A DNA stretch of 64,000 bases from Parendozoicomonas haliclonae. Lineage in GTDB: Bacteria; Pseudomonadota; Gammaproteobacteria; Pseudomonadales; Endozoicomonadaceae. The notes beneath the pieces are model-generated. The model worked only from the letters and a program-made list of their open reading frames with translations. It did not search any database and was not told the DNA's origin. Both the position numbers and the translations under genes were made by a program. The stretch lies in NCBI RefSeq assembly GCF_900174585.1, contig NZ_FWPT01000014.1, positions 1-64,000 on the forward strand. The letters are read 5' to 3'. Positions 1-9,072 of this stretch are shown piece after piece. Position 1 is the first letter of the stretch, and each line of letters begins with the position of its first letter.

Positions 1-127
1 GAATACATCACGTATTACAATACGCGACGTATCAAGGTGAAACTAAAAGGCCTGACGCCGGCGGAGTGCCGAAGTCAGGCCTTGCAAGCCGCTTAACCAA
101 AGTGTCCAACTTTATGGGGTCACTTCA
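1..127 (+). mobile_element. 3' end of an IS3-family (IS150-type) insertion sequence
   Basis: Reading from base 1 in frame gives the C-terminus of an IS3-family OrfB transposase (residues such as YYNTRRIKVKLKGLTPAE, ending at a TAA at 94-96). This tail is typical of the DDE transposase of the IS150 subgroup. The bases after the stop (about 102-127, with the core tgtccaactttatgggg) look like the terminal inverted repeat of that subgroup. The rest of the element lies before the window. It abuts the 3' end of pflA and may have replaced part of its terminator. Confidence 0.8.
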
Positions 128-150
128 ATTCACAGCGGCTTTTTTGCAAT

Positions 151-879
151 TTAGTAAATAGCGTTGATACCACGCTCCAGGAAGATATTCTGCAGACGCT
201 TCATCAACTCTTCTGAAGGCGGCTTCACATCCGTGAGCTCATACTCATCTTTCATGATGTCCCACTTGTGCTTACCCAGTGAGTGGTAAGGCAACAGTTC
301 AACCTTCTCCACGTTCTTCATCGGGGCCACAAAGTCTGCCAGCTGCTCAGCATACTCTTCCTTAGTCGTATAGCCTTCAACCACGACATACCGCACCCAG
401 GTCGGCTTGTTCTGTTCCTGCAGATAGCGAGCGAAGCTGAGTACGCGGTCGTTCTTCACAAAGGTCAGCTTCTGGTGCATATCGTTATCCATATGCTTGA
501 TATCCAGAAGGTGAAGGTCTGTTGCATCAACCAGATCAGCCATGGCCGGGCTGATGCCCTTCACATAGCCATTGGTATCAAGACAAGTGTGAATGCCTTC
601 CTTACGACAGGCCCGGAACAGCTCCGTGACAAATTCAGGTTGCAGGGAAGGCTGCCCACCGGACACGGTTATTCCACCCGTCAGGAAGTGTCGAACCGAA
701 AGAATTTTTTTCATCAGCTCATCAACCGTCACCATCTGGCCACCCTCATTGAGAGCCCAGGTATCACGATTGTGGCAGTAACGGCAGCGCATGACACAGC
801 CCTGCATGAATACAACAAAGCGTATTCCCGGACCGTCAACTGTGCCAAAAGAATCAGTGGAGTGAATACGACCGAGCAT
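151..879 (-). CDS. pflA: pyruvate formate-lyase 1-activating enzyme
   Basis: Radical SAM glycyl-radical activase that installs the glycyl radical on pyruvate formate-lyase in anaerobic metabolism (cytosolic). The N-terminus GRIHSTDSFGTVDGPGIR and the cluster motif C28-x3-C32-x2-C35, followed by HNRDTW, are diagnostic. An upstream in-frame start at 969 would add 30 residues with no family counterpart. The start at 879 is preferred because GGAG lies 5 bases upstream and the product is then 242 residues, close to the 246 of E. coli PflA. pflB is not in the window. The gene ends 24 bases from an IS3-type element. Confidence 0.93.
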   Translation of the reverse strand: MLGRIHSTDSFGTVDGPGIRFVVFMQGCVMRCRYCHNRDTWALNEGGQMVTVDELMKKILSVRHFLTGGITVSGGQPSLQPEFVTELFRACRKEGIHTCLDTNGYVKGISPAMADLVDATDLHLLDIKHMDNDMHQKLTFVKNDRVLSFARYLQEQNKPTWVRYVVVEGYTTKEEYAEQLADFVAPMKNVEKVELLPYHSLGKHKWDIMKDEYELTDVKPPSEELMKRLQNIFLERGINAIY

Positions 880-1222
880 GGCGACTCCAGACAAAACAAG
901 ACAAGTACTTCGCAAAGAATAAACACGCGAAGCAGAAATGGCTGGCAATCCTACTCCCGAGCCGATCAACGCTCAAGCGAAAGATAAGGCTATTTGTACT
1001 CCTTTCCCAATAGATAAATAAAATGGCGAACGATGAGCCATGACCAATAATTACGCACTCACTGCAACTCGGCAGGTACATTCACATCCGCTGAGCGACC
1101 GGCCCAGATCACACCAATAACTGTTAGGTAGTGTTACCTATGTTTGCCTTGTAAGGCATTGTCTAGTATTCGGCGCCATAAAGACTTTAACAGTTAAAGG
1201 ACGTCATATCTTGGAGGACGAC
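880..1222. other. 343-bp intergenic region between divergent pflA and a hypothetical gene
   Basis: Divergent promoter region. I see no convincing ORF in it. It holds a short perfect inverted repeat at 1125-1140 (taggta-gtgt-taccta), followed by gccttgtaaggc at about 1147-1158; either could be an operator for the rightward gene. I could not identify an unambiguous -35/-10 pair. Confidence 0.5.
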
Positions 1223-1696
1223 ATGAGCAAGTACCTCTATGAGACGGTTTATGAAGAGTTTACCGGCTTGAAACCACCCGAACCTACGGACAGCAAACAG
1301 CGTCGAAAACGTGGTTATGGTCACCCCTACCGAATGCGACTGAACAACGCACAGGAAACTCAGGAAACCAAACCGAAAAAGCCCGAACGTCGCAACCAGT
1401 TCGGTCAGCCAATTACCAATCGCAAAAACCGGGAAGAGTTCGCTCCGCGTACGGTGGAAAAAGAACTGACGCCCCGTTTTAATAACAGCCCGAACAGCAA
1501 CCGACCAGCCAGAGAAGAGCGCCGTCCTTATAATGGATTTAAGACGGGTCGCATTCTGAGTGGTCAGGGCAAAGATCTGGATACCAGCGGTCCGCTACTG
1601 GCCATGCCGCAGGATCGTAAAGGCACTGCTATGCCGAAAGTGACGTATAAAAAGCGTCGCGCGATCAGTGTTGATGATCAGGACGGCGAATCCTGA
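1223..1696 (+). CDS. basic, low-complexity hypothetical protein
   Basis: 157 residues, not recognised. The protein is rich in Arg, Lys, Asn and Pro, has no predicted membrane segment or signal peptide, and looks largely disordered (runs such as KPKKPERRNQFGQPITNRKNR). The basic character would fit nucleic-acid or ribosome binding, but that is a guess. A TTG at 1211 is in frame, but the ATG at 1223 has GGAGG ending 5 bases upstream and is preferred. It stands alone, transcribed away from pflA, and ends at a strong hairpin shared with the convergent oadB. Confidence 0.7.
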   Translation: MSKYLYETVYEEFTGLKPPEPTDSKQRRKRGYGHPYRMRLNNAQETQETKPKKPERRNQFGQPITNRKNREEFAPRTVEKELTPRFNNSPNSNRPAREERRPYNGFKTGRILSGQGKDLDTSGPLLAMPQDRKGTAMPKVTYKKRRAISVDDQDGES

Positions 1697-1714
1697 GAAA
1701 GCAGAAGTTCAAAT

Positions 1715-1750
1715 AACAAGAGGCCCTGTTAACAAACAGGGCCTCTTGTT
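1715..1750. terminator. bidirectional terminator between hypothetical gene and oadB
   Basis: Perfect 16-bp stem (aacaagaggccctgtt and its complement at 1735-1750) with a 4-base loop. It ends in a short T run on the plus strand and has A residues on the other side. It lies between convergent genes, so it can serve both. Confidence 0.9.
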
Positions 1751-1798
1751 TATACGAGCAGCTATACGACCGCTTTATACAATCAGGTCAGATGATTA

Positions 1799-3109
1799 TT
1801 AGCCTGCAATAGCAGAGACATATTTAATCATCACACCCGCCGCAACCGCAGAACCGATAACACCAGCCACGTTTGGTCCCATGGCGTGCATCAACAGGAA
1901 GTTATGCGGGTTCGCTTCCAAACCAACCTTGTTGGATACCCGCGCCGCCATAGGCACAGCGGATACACCAGCAGAACCAATCAGCGGGTTGATCTGGGTC
2001 TTGCTGAGTTTATTCATCAGCTTGGCCATCAGAACACCGGCCGCAGTACCAATCGCGAAGGCAACAATACCCAGAGCCAGAATACCGAGGGTTTCGGTGC
2101 TCAGGAACTTGTCAGCCACCAGCTTGGAACCGACAGACAGGCCCAGGAAGATGGTTACGGTATTGATCAGCGCATTCTGAGCGGTGTCAGACAGACGATC
2201 CACCACACCACACTCACGCATCAGGTTACCGAAGCAGAACATACCCAGCAGCGGAGCCGCATCCGGCAGCAGCAGAGCTACAAGCACCAGCAGAACCAGC
2301 GGGAACATGATCTTTTCCAGCTTGGACACCGGGCGCAGCTGAACCATCTCGATGGCACGCTCTTTCTCGGTGGTCAGCGCCTTCATGATCGGTGGCTGAA
2401 TCATCGGTACCAGTGCCATATAGGAGTAGGCCGCTACCGCGATCGCACCCAGCAGCTCTGGAGCCAGTACACTGGACACATAGATAGCGGTTGGACCGTC
2501 AGCACCGCCGATAATACCAATCGCCGCTGCCTGTTCGATGGAGAAATCCATCCAGCCCAGGGAAGACATACCCACAGCACCCAGTACGGTTGCGAAGATA
2601 CCAAACTGTGCAGCCGCACCCAGGAACAGGGTTCTTGGATTTGCCAGCAGCGGACCGAAGTCGGTCATCGCACCAACGCCCATAAAAATAAGCAACGGTG
2701 CCACGGTACTGCCGATAGCCACGGAGTAGAAGTTATACAACATACCGTTGTTATAATTCAGATCCGAGGCCAACTGCTCTGCCGTGAGCTTCACTGCCGC
2801 CGGAGCGGAGTAGTACACATCCAGAATCTGCTTGTAGTTCTCGAACTGAGTTCCCAGAACCGCTGCCAGTTGATCCAGTTGTGCTGCCGACCCAACGTGG
2901 GCCAGCTGCTCAACAGCACTGTAGGCAAGACCGGCTGCCGGGATGTTGGCCAGAATGCCACCAAAGCCGATCGGCACCAGCAGCAGTGGCTCGAAGTTTT
3001 TGCGGATGGCCAGATACAACAGCAGGAAACCGATCACGATCATGGTCAGTGATCCGGCATCCATGTTGTAGAGGCCTGAGCCCGTCCACAGGGCCATTAA
3101 CTTATCCAT
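1799..3109 (-). CDS. oadB: oxaloacetate decarboxylase, beta subunit (Na+ pump)
   Basis: Integral membrane subunit that decarboxylates carboxybiotin and couples this to export of Na+. 436 residues, the normal family length, with many hydrophobic helices. The signature [10 protein letters not shown], with the essential Asp, is present around residue 203, as is the C-terminal [13 protein letters not shown]...[14 protein letters not shown] region that lines the ion path. The start has AGGAGG 6 bases upstream. It is the third gene of an oadG-oadA-oadB operon, 10 bases after oadA. It probably works with the alpha and gamma subunits to convert oxaloacetate to pyruvate while building a sodium gradient. 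Confidence 0.95.
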   Translation of the reverse strand: MDKLMALWTGSGLYNMDAGSLTMIVIGFLLLYLAIRKNFEPLLLVPIGFGGILANIPAAGLAYSAVEQLAHVGSAAQLDQLAAVLGTQFENYKQILDVYYSAPAAVKLTAEQLASDLNYNNGMLYNFYSVAIGSTVAPLLIFMGVGAMTDFGPLLANPRTLFLGAAAQFGIFATVLGAVGMSSLGWMDFSIEQAAAIGIIGGADGPTAIYVSSVLAPELLGAIAVAAYSYMALVPMIQPPIMKALTTEKERAIEMVQLRPVSKLEKIMFPLVLLVLVALLLPDAAPLLGMFCFGNLMRECGVVDRLSDTAQNALINTVTIFLGLSVGSKLVADKFLSTETLGILALGIVAFAIGTAAGVLMAKLMNKLSKTQINPLIGSAGVSAVPMAARVSNKVGLEANPHNFLLMHAMGPNVAGVIGSAVAAGVMIKYVSAIAG

Positions 3110-3119
3110 AACAGCCTCC

Positions 3120-4901
3120 TTATCCGATGGTCAGCAGCTCATCGCCAACAACTACAGTGTCGCCTTCTTTCACGGAGACACTGCCAACTGTTCCGGATTT
3201 AGACGCACGGATCTCGGTTTCCATCTTCATGGCTTCGAGAATAATAACCACGTCGCCTTCCTGAACAGCCTGACCCGGCTGGACATTCACTTTCCAGATA
3301 TTACCGGCCAGAGGCGCAGGTACCGGATCACCGCCACCAGCAGGAACAGCAGCCGGGGCCGGAGCACCAGACGCCGCAGCAGTAGAGACAGCCTTGATAC
3401 CGGACACATCACCGCCATCAGCCACTTCCACCACATACTCGGCACCATTGACGTTTACGGTGTAAACCTCAGGCTTGCCGGAATCCTTGGCAACCATTTC
3501 CTGACCGGTCGGTACCGGCTCAAAGGCATCCGGGTTACCACGGTTTTCCAGGAACTTGTAACCGATCTGCGGGAACAGAGCGACAGTCAGCACATCGTCG
3601 ATAGCACTGTCGGCAAGTTTGATACCCTTGGACTTGGCTTCGGCCAGCACTTCTTCTTCCAGACGAGCCATTTCCGGCTCAATCTTGTCAGCTGGACGAC
3701 AGGTAACTGGTTCACCACCATCCAGAACCCGGGCCTGCAGCTCGGCATTAAACGGCGCAGGTGCGGCACCATACTCGCCTTTCAGAATGCCCTGGGTTTC
3801 TTTGGAGATGCTCTTGTAACGCTCACCGGTCAGAACATTCAGTACCGACTGAGTGCCTACGATCTGGGAGGTAGGCGTCACCAGCGGGATATAACCCAAG
3901 TCTTCACGGACCCGCGGGATTTCCTGCAGCACTTCATCAAACTTGTCAGCTGCGCCCTGCTCTTTGAGCTGGCTTTCCATATTGGTCAGCATGCCACCCG
4001 GCACCTGAGCGACTAGAATACGGGAGTCAACGCCACGCAGCGCACCTTCAAACTTGGCGTACTTCTTCCGCACTTCACGGAAGTAAGCGGCAATCTCTTC
4101 CAGCTTCTCGATGTTCAGGCCGGTATCACGCTCGGTGCCCTGCAGAGCAGCAACGATGGATTCGGTGGGGGAATGTCCGTAGGTCATGGACATGGAAGAG
4201 ATCGCGGTATCAACCCGGTCAACACCGGCTTCAATAGCCTTCAGCAGGGTCATGGAAGAGAGACCGGCTGTCGCATGGCAATGCAGGTGGACTTCCAGGT
4301 CCGTCTCTTTCTTCAGACGGGAAACCAGCTCGTAAGCGTCGTATGGGGTCAGAATGCCAGCCATATCCTTGATACACAGGGAGTCGGCTTCCAGATCTTC
4401 AACCTGCTTGGCCAGCTCAATCCAGTTGTTCATATTGTGAACCGGACTGGTGGTATAGGAGATTGTGCCCTGAGCATGGGCGCCCTGCTTCTTAACGGCC
4501 TTCATGGCCTGCTGAAGATTGCGGGGATCATTCATGGCATCGAAGACACGGAACACGTCCATACCGTTGGCCACGGCACGCTCAACAAACTTGTCAACGA
4601 CATCGTCCGCATAATGACGGTAGCCCAGCAGATTCTGACCACGCAGCAACATTTGCTGTTTGGTTTTCGGCATGGCCTTCTTCAGCTCACGCAGGCGCTC
4701 CCACGGGTCTTCCCCAAGAAAACGAATACAGCTGTCAAAGGTGGCTCCACCCCAGCTCTCCAGAGACCAGTAACCGATCTCATCCAGCTTGGCGGCAATA
4801 GGTAACATGTCGTCCAGACGCAGACGGGTCGCAAACAGTGACTGATGGGCATCACGTAGCACGACATCAGTAATGCCAAGCGGCGCTTTATTCGTGGTCA
4901 T
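3120..4901 (-). CDS. oadA: oxaloacetate decarboxylase, alpha subunit (biotin-dependent carboxyltransferase)
   Basis: Transfers carboxyl from oxaloacetate to biotin; peripheral membrane, bound to OadG. 593 residues. The N-terminal carboxyltransferase TIM barrel begins [17 protein letters not shown] and carries the metal-binding [10 protein letters not shown]. An Ala/Pro/Gly-rich linker follows around residues 505-525. The C-terminal biotinyl domain has the EAMKMETE motif whose Lys is biotinylated. It lies between oadG and oadB. The family also includes pyruvate carboxylase subunit B, but the adjacent oadG and oadB settle the identity. Confidence 0.96.
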   Translation of the reverse strand: MTTNKAPLGITDVVLRDAHQSLFATRLRLDDMLPIAAKLDEIGYWSLESWGGATFDSCIRFLGEDPWERLRELKKAMPKTKQQMLLRGQNLLGYRHYADDVVDKFVERAVANGMDVFRVFDAMNDPRNLQQAMKAVKKQGAHAQGTISYTTSPVHNMNNWIELAKQVEDLEADSLCIKDMAGILTPYDAYELVSRLKKETDLEVHLHCHATAGLSSMTLLKAIEAGVDRVDTAISSMSMTYGHSPTESIVAALQGTERDTGLNIEKLEEIAAYFREVRKKYAKFEGALRGVDSRILVAQVPGGMLTNMESQLKEQGAADKFDEVLQEIPRVREDLGYIPLVTPTSQIVGTQSVLNVLTGERYKSISKETQGILKGEYGAAPAPFNAELQARVLDGGEPVTCRPADKIEPEMARLEEEVLAEAKSKGIKLADSAIDDVLTVALFPQIGYKFLENRGNPDAFEPVPTGQEMVAKDSGKPEVYTVNVNGAEYVVEVADGGDVSGIKAVSTAAASGAPAPAAVPAGGGDPVPAPLAGNIWKVNVQPGQAVQEGDVVIILEAMKMETEIRASKSGTVGSVSVKEGDTVVVGDELLTIG

Positions 4902-4966
4902 CCTTATTATTCCCCCAGAAAAAATTCCGAAACTGGCGCTTAGGGTCTATTGGTGCTGCAGCTGGC

Positions 4967-5233
4967 TTACTGCCGGCGGGCACGGTGCTGGCGAACAGCC
5001 TCGTTAATCACGGACAACAAGACCGGATCAGACGATGGATCAGACGCAACAGGAGCAACAGACGGGCGGGCATTCGGAGTGGCCTTCTCCGGTGCCATTG
5101 GCGCGAGGGCCAGTGTGATTTTCGACATCAAACTGGTGGCGAAGACCAGAACCGTCAGAAAAACGAACACGAAGCCCATGCCGAACATCATCAGCGACAG
5201 GCCTTCATTGATAAGATCTGCTTCTTGGGACAT
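4967..5233 (-). CDS. oadG: oxaloacetate decarboxylase, gamma subunit
   Basis: Small membrane anchor of the Na+-pumping oxaloacetate decarboxylase that stabilises the alpha-beta complex and provides a C-terminal metal site. 88 residues: one N-terminal membrane helix (LMMFGMGFVFVFLTVLVFATSL), an Ala/Pro linker and a basic tail ending RQHRARRQ. Short length, single helix and position as first gene of the oadGAB operon are all typical. The ribosome site is weak (AGGGTG). Primary sequence in this family is poorly conserved, so context carries much of the call. Confidence 0.9.
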   Translation of the reverse strand: MSQEADLINEGLSLMMFGMGFVFVFLTVLVFATSLMSKITLALAPMAPEKATPNARPSVAPVASDPSSDPVLLSVINEAVRQHRARRQ

Positions 5234-5532
5234 GGCACACCCTGTTATGGTTATTTTGCCGTTCTGAACAGGCCTGATGGGGCACTCTTCGACAGCCGAT
5301 TTTTTTGGATATATTGGGTTATAAGTCCGCGAGTTATTCTACAGAAATAGCCATACCACGCAATATTCCCAGCACGACACGGTATTTTTTACGGCAATAC
5401 CGTACATTCACAGAAAATATTTTTGTTTGTTTTTTATCCCCCCTGTCGCACGACACCAGCCAATTAATTTCCGTGAACGCAATTCCCGGCTAACCACTAA
5501 GCTTTTGCCACCTTCCAGAAAAGTAACCGGAT

Positions 5533-6630
5533 ATGAAACGGCTTCCCTTGCTTGGGCAGGAACTGGGTCTGTTGGTCGGGCTGATCAGCGCCGCAGTATT
5601 TTCTTCGCTTTCCCCCGATACCATGACGACCACCGTCCCGCACTGGTTAAGCGGATTGTTGTTTGCTGCTCTGTTTCTGGTGATGTTATGGCTGGCGTTC
5701 GGTGTCGTCCGTCATGCGGATCATCTGGCCGGCCTGCTGGGTGAACCCTACGGCACGCTGATCCTGACCCTCTCAGTAATCAGCATTGAAGTCATTATGA
5801 TTTCTGCAGTCATGCTGGCCGGCGGTAAGAGTCCAACCCTCGGCCGGGATATGATGTTCTCGGTATTGATGATTGTGCTCAACGGGCTGGTCGGGATATC
5901 GCTGCTGCTGGGTGGACTGAAACATGTCGAGCAGTCGTTTAATCTGCAGGGCGCCAATACCTTTCTGGCCGTGTTAATTCCTTTGGCCATTATTGGTCTG
6001 GTACTGCCGAACTATACTGAATCCACCCGTATCGGTACCTTCTCTCTGGAGCAGAAGGCCTTCCTGATCATTGTGAATGCCACGCTCTATATCAGCTTTC
6101 TCGGCATACAGACCCTGCGCCACCAGAACTACTTTGTCCTTGATGAGGAAAAAGACGATGGTCACACATCGCCAACAACCCACTCTGCCGGAATGCACAG
6201 TCTGATGCTGGTCGCTTACATGCTGCCGATTATCTTTCTGTCGAAAAAACTCGCACTGATTGTGAACTACACCATTCACGAACTGCAGGCACCGAATGAT
6301 CTCGGCGGTCTGGTGGTGGCGTTACTGGTGTTGTCACCGGAAGGACTGGCGGCGATTCGTGCCGCGCTCGGTAATAATCTACAGCGGTCTATTAATATCT
6401 GCCTGGGATCGGCACTGGCAACCATTGGCATGACCATTCCGGCAGTGCTGCTGATTGGTATTTTCACCGGACAGACCATTATTCTCGGCCTGAACAATGT
6501 TGATACGCTTCTACTGCTGCTTACCTTGCTGGTGTCACTGGTGAACTTTTCCTCGACCCGCAGCAATATGATTCAGGGGCTGGTCCATCTGACCCTGTTC
6601 TTCTGTTACACCATAATGATCTTCGACTAA
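5533..6630 (+). CDS. chaA: calcium/proton antiporter ChaA
   Basis: Inner-membrane cation/H+ exchanger of the CaCA superfamily (Ca2+, Na+ or K+ out, H+ in). 365 residues, against 366 in E. coli ChaA. The two inverted alpha repeats are visible. The first has the acidic motif SVISIEVIMISAVMLAGG around residues 80-97, the second LVLSPEGLAAIRAALGN around residues 266-282. About eleven hydrophobic helices are interrupted by a hydrophilic loop with DEEKDDG near the middle, as in the family. It appears monocistronic; its promoter should lie in 5234-5532, shared with the divergent oad operon. Confidence 0.92.
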   Translation: MKRLPLLGQELGLLVGLISAAVFSSLSPDTMTTTVPHWLSGLLFAALFLVMLWLAFGVVRHADHLAGLLGEPYGTLILTLSVISIEVIMISAVMLAGGKSPTLGRDMMFSVLMIVLNGLVGISLLLGGLKHVEQSFNLQGANTFLAVLIPLAIIGLVLPNYTESTRIGTFSLEQKAFLIIVNATLYISFLGIQTLRHQNYFVLDEEKDDGHTSPTTHSAGMHSLMLVAYMLPIIFLSKKLALIVNYTIHELQAPNDLGGLVVALLVLSPEGLAAIRAALGNNLQRSINICLGSALATIGMTIPAVLLIGIFTGQTIILGLNNVDTLLLLLTLLVSLVNFSSTRSNMIQGLVHLTLFFCYTIMIFD

Positions 6631-6651
6631 CAACGAGAAATAAGACTGGCT

Positions 6652-7923
6652 TCAGTAACTGCGCTTTGGTCGTGAACGTCTCATTGGCAGACGGGGCTCA
6701 ACATAATCCAGAATCACCTTCCCGGCCTCAAGGTGAAGTGGCGTGATGGTTTTAGTTAACTGGTCATGTTCTTCTATCATATCCGCCAAAGTCTCCAGTG
6801 ATGCTGCGTACTGCCCTCTGCTCAATAGATCCAGGGCGGCCTCATGATGCTCAGTAAACAGCAACAACCATATCGCTAGCTGGATATCTTTATCCTGGGT
6901 AATTGTTCCGACAGCGTGCTCCCTGGCTTCCAACAGCGTCTGCTTGCTGTCACGGTCGGTAATATGCCCTTGGGACTGTTGTCTGGCATGAAACCGGTCA
7001 TGTCTATAAAACAGGCTTCGCGGAAAGAGCCGACCGTCATGAAAGGCCCAGCGAGCAGCCAGAATTCCAATCGGTTTTATGTTATAGCGCAGGGAGCGGG
7101 TAAAGAATGTCAGCGGTAAAGCCTGAAAACTGGGCCAGAATAAAAATAAACTGTCCATAGGATGGCTCATGTCGTACGTCAGTGGATCATAAACGCCCAA
7201 AGCTTTGAGTTTACTTCTGAAAGCGTCTCTTCCTGCGTATACCTCCATAAAGTCGGTTTCAATCAAAGCGGCTATCCGCTTTTTCTGGCAGCGCTGCTTA
7301 ACAGAATGACCCAGCCCAGCCTCATACTCTTCACAAATATTCAGAAACTGCATGACCAGAGCATGAACCCTTCGGTAATCATAATTCTCTGTACTGAGCA
7401 GATAGCCTTCCAACAACGTAATCAAAGCCTGGAGTTCTTCTGTTGCGTAACAATCCTCCTGATCCAGCCAGTCCTTTAACAACACCACAGCATTAGCAAG
7501 CACTGTTCCCAGCTCTTTACAGGCGAAGCCTTCCGGGCCAACACGTTGAAAAAGATCATCCAACTCTTCCGCTCTGGCCGACAGATGTGGCTCATTCAGG
7601 GATAGTAAAAAGTCATCCTGCTGCAATGGCAGTTTTGATGCCCTCGCCTGCTCCTTCTGATAAGCCTCTGCAGAGATTTTTTCTTTATCCAGGCAGGCCT
7701 TGCGGGCAAGAATATTTCGCCGGTAAAGCGGTGTGGAATTCAATTCCAAACTCTGAATCGAAGGACTTAAATTCTTTTCCCGCTGTAAAAAAATGGCCGA
7801 AACCTGCTTCTGTATGCTCGACTGATGAGGAGAACGCCTTTTGGGCTGCGGCGGTTTGCTATAAGGCTTGGCACCCGAACAATGATGCTTTTGATGAGAG
7901 GTCCGACGGCGATGAACAGGCAT
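6652..7923 (-). CDS. hypothetical protein, 423 residues
   Basis: Not recognised. The N-terminus is strongly basic with many His, Lys, Gln and Ser (about residues 1-50). The rest is a mixed-charge, mainly helical-looking region rich in Leu, Ala and Glu, and the C-terminus is again basic (RLPMRRSRPKRSY). There is no signal peptide, membrane segment or catalytic motif that I can identify. A GGAAG lies 6 bases before the ATG. It is transcribed alone, convergent with chaA and divergent from dusC. It could be a lineage-specific or host-directed protein, but nothing in the sequence proves it. Confidence 0.65.
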   Translation of the reverse strand: MPVHRRRTSHQKHHCSGAKPYSKPPQPKRRSPHQSSIQKQVSAIFLQREKNLSPSIQSLELNSTPLYRRNILARKACLDKEKISAEAYQKEQARASKLPLQQDDFLLSLNEPHLSARAEELDDLFQRVGPEGFACKELGTVLANAVVLLKDWLDQEDCYATEELQALITLLEGYLLSTENYDYRRVHALVMQFLNICEEYEAGLGHSVKQRCQKKRIAALIETDFMEVYAGRDAFRSKLKALGVYDPLTYDMSHPMDSLFLFWPSFQALPLTFFTRSLRYNIKPIGILAARWAFHDGRLFPRSLFYRHDRFHARQQSQGHITDRDSKQTLLEAREHAVGTITQDKDIQLAIWLLLFTEHHEAALDLLSRGQYAASLETLADMIEEHDQLTKTITPLHLEAGKVILDYVEPRLPMRRSRPKRSY

Positions 7924-8085
7924 TACTTTCTTCCATGAAAAGTCCTTCCTTATATAGAGACCCGAAATATAAGCGGGTTCGAGGCTGCTGCGATAAAAGT
8001 CGAGGCGCTAACAAGGATGTTATCCACACTGGCACTTTTGCTGGTCAGACCTTAGGATTGCGCCCTGATTTCGCTATAGATTCCT

Positions 8086-9072
8086 GTGCCTGTGACTATC
8101 ACTCTTGCCCCCATGGAGGGCGTTGCCGATTACCTGACCCGCCAGCTGATCACCGGCACTGGCGGCTATGATCTGTGCGTGACCGAATTTATCCGGGTCA
8201 CCGACACCCTGTATCCTGAGAGCGTTTTTTACCGCCTGTGTCCGGAGCTGCGTCATGGCAGCCAGACCATGGGCGGCACGCCGGTGCATACCCAGTTTCT
8301 GGGCAACCATCCGACTCTGGTTGCGGACAATGCCTGCAAGGCGGTCAGTCTGGGAAGCCGCGGCGTTGATCTCAATTTTGGCTGCCCGGCCAAGACCGTG
8401 AACCGCCACAAGGGCGGAGCAGCTCTGCTGAAAGAGCCGGAAACCATCTATCAACTGGTCAGTGCCGTACGCCGACAGGTACCTGCGGAAACCCCTGTGA
8501 CCGCAAAAATGCGACTGGGGTTTGATAGTGACGAGCAAGCGCTGGAAATTGCCCAGGGCATTGAAGCGGCAGGAGCCAATGGTCTGACCATTCATGCCCG
8601 TACCCGCAAAGAAGGCTATCGCCCTCCCGCACACTGGGACAAGCTGGCTGAGATTCGCGAACAGCTCTCTATCCCGCTGACTGCCAATGGTGAGATCTGG
8701 ACCGTCGATGACTATCTGCGCTGCCGGGAAATCAGTGGCTGTGAACATATTATGATTGGCCGCGGTGCTGTCAGCCGCCCTCTGCTGGGCAGTGAAATCA
8801 AAGCGTCTTTGAACGGAGAAGCGCACGATGCCATCGATACCTGGGCCAATACCAAAGCGATTCTGCAGCAGTTTGCAGAAATCGTGGCCACCTTGCCCGA
8901 TGAAGATGCGCACTTGTACAGTATCTCCCATCAGCAACGGTACCTGGCCGACCGTCTGAAACAGTGGCTGCGCATGATGAGCAAAGGTCATCAGGAAGCC
9001 TCTGAGCTGTTTGACGTGATTAAACGACACACCTGCGCCACCACTATTTTGAATGAGCTGAAAGCTGCCTGA
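8086..9072 (+). CDS. dusC: tRNA-dihydrouridine(16) synthase
   Basis: FMN-dependent enzyme that reduces uridine 16 in the tRNA D-loop. The N-terminus LAPMEGVADYLTR and the stretch YDLCVTEFIRV...YRLCPEL closely follow E. coli DusC. The catalytic Cys is in LNFGCPAKTVNRHKGG, and the FMN-phosphate region IMIGRGAVSRP is present. 328 residues. The start is a GTG (8086) or the GTG two codons later; no strong ribosome site is visible. The stop overlaps the start of mnmC by one base (TGATG), so the two tRNA-modification genes are translationally coupled. Confidence 0.92.
   Translation: MPVTITLAPMEGVADYLTRQLITGTGGYDLCVTEFIRVTDTLYPESVFYRLCPELRHGSQTMGGTPVHTQFLGNHPTLVADNACKAVSLGSRGVDLNFGCPAKTVNRHKGGAALLKEPETIYQLVSAVRRQVPAETPVTAKMRLGFDSDEQALEIAQGIEAAGANGLTIHARTRKEGYRPPAHWDKLAEIREQLSIPLTANGEIWTVDDYLRCREISGCEHIMIGRGAVSRPLLGSEIKASLNGEAHDAIDTWANTKAILQQFAEIVATLPDEDAHLYSISHQQRYLADRLKQWLRMMSKGHQEASELFDVIKRHTCATTILNELKAA

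Noticed and set aside
283-987. Long open frame opposite pflA
   Set aside because: It lies fully antisense to a clear pflA with conserved motifs; its translation resembles no family and reflects codon-usage shadowing.
1886-3052. 388-codon open frame opposite oadB
   Set aside because: Gln/His-rich translation typical of the antisense of a GC-biased membrane protein gene; oadB is unmistakable on the other strand.
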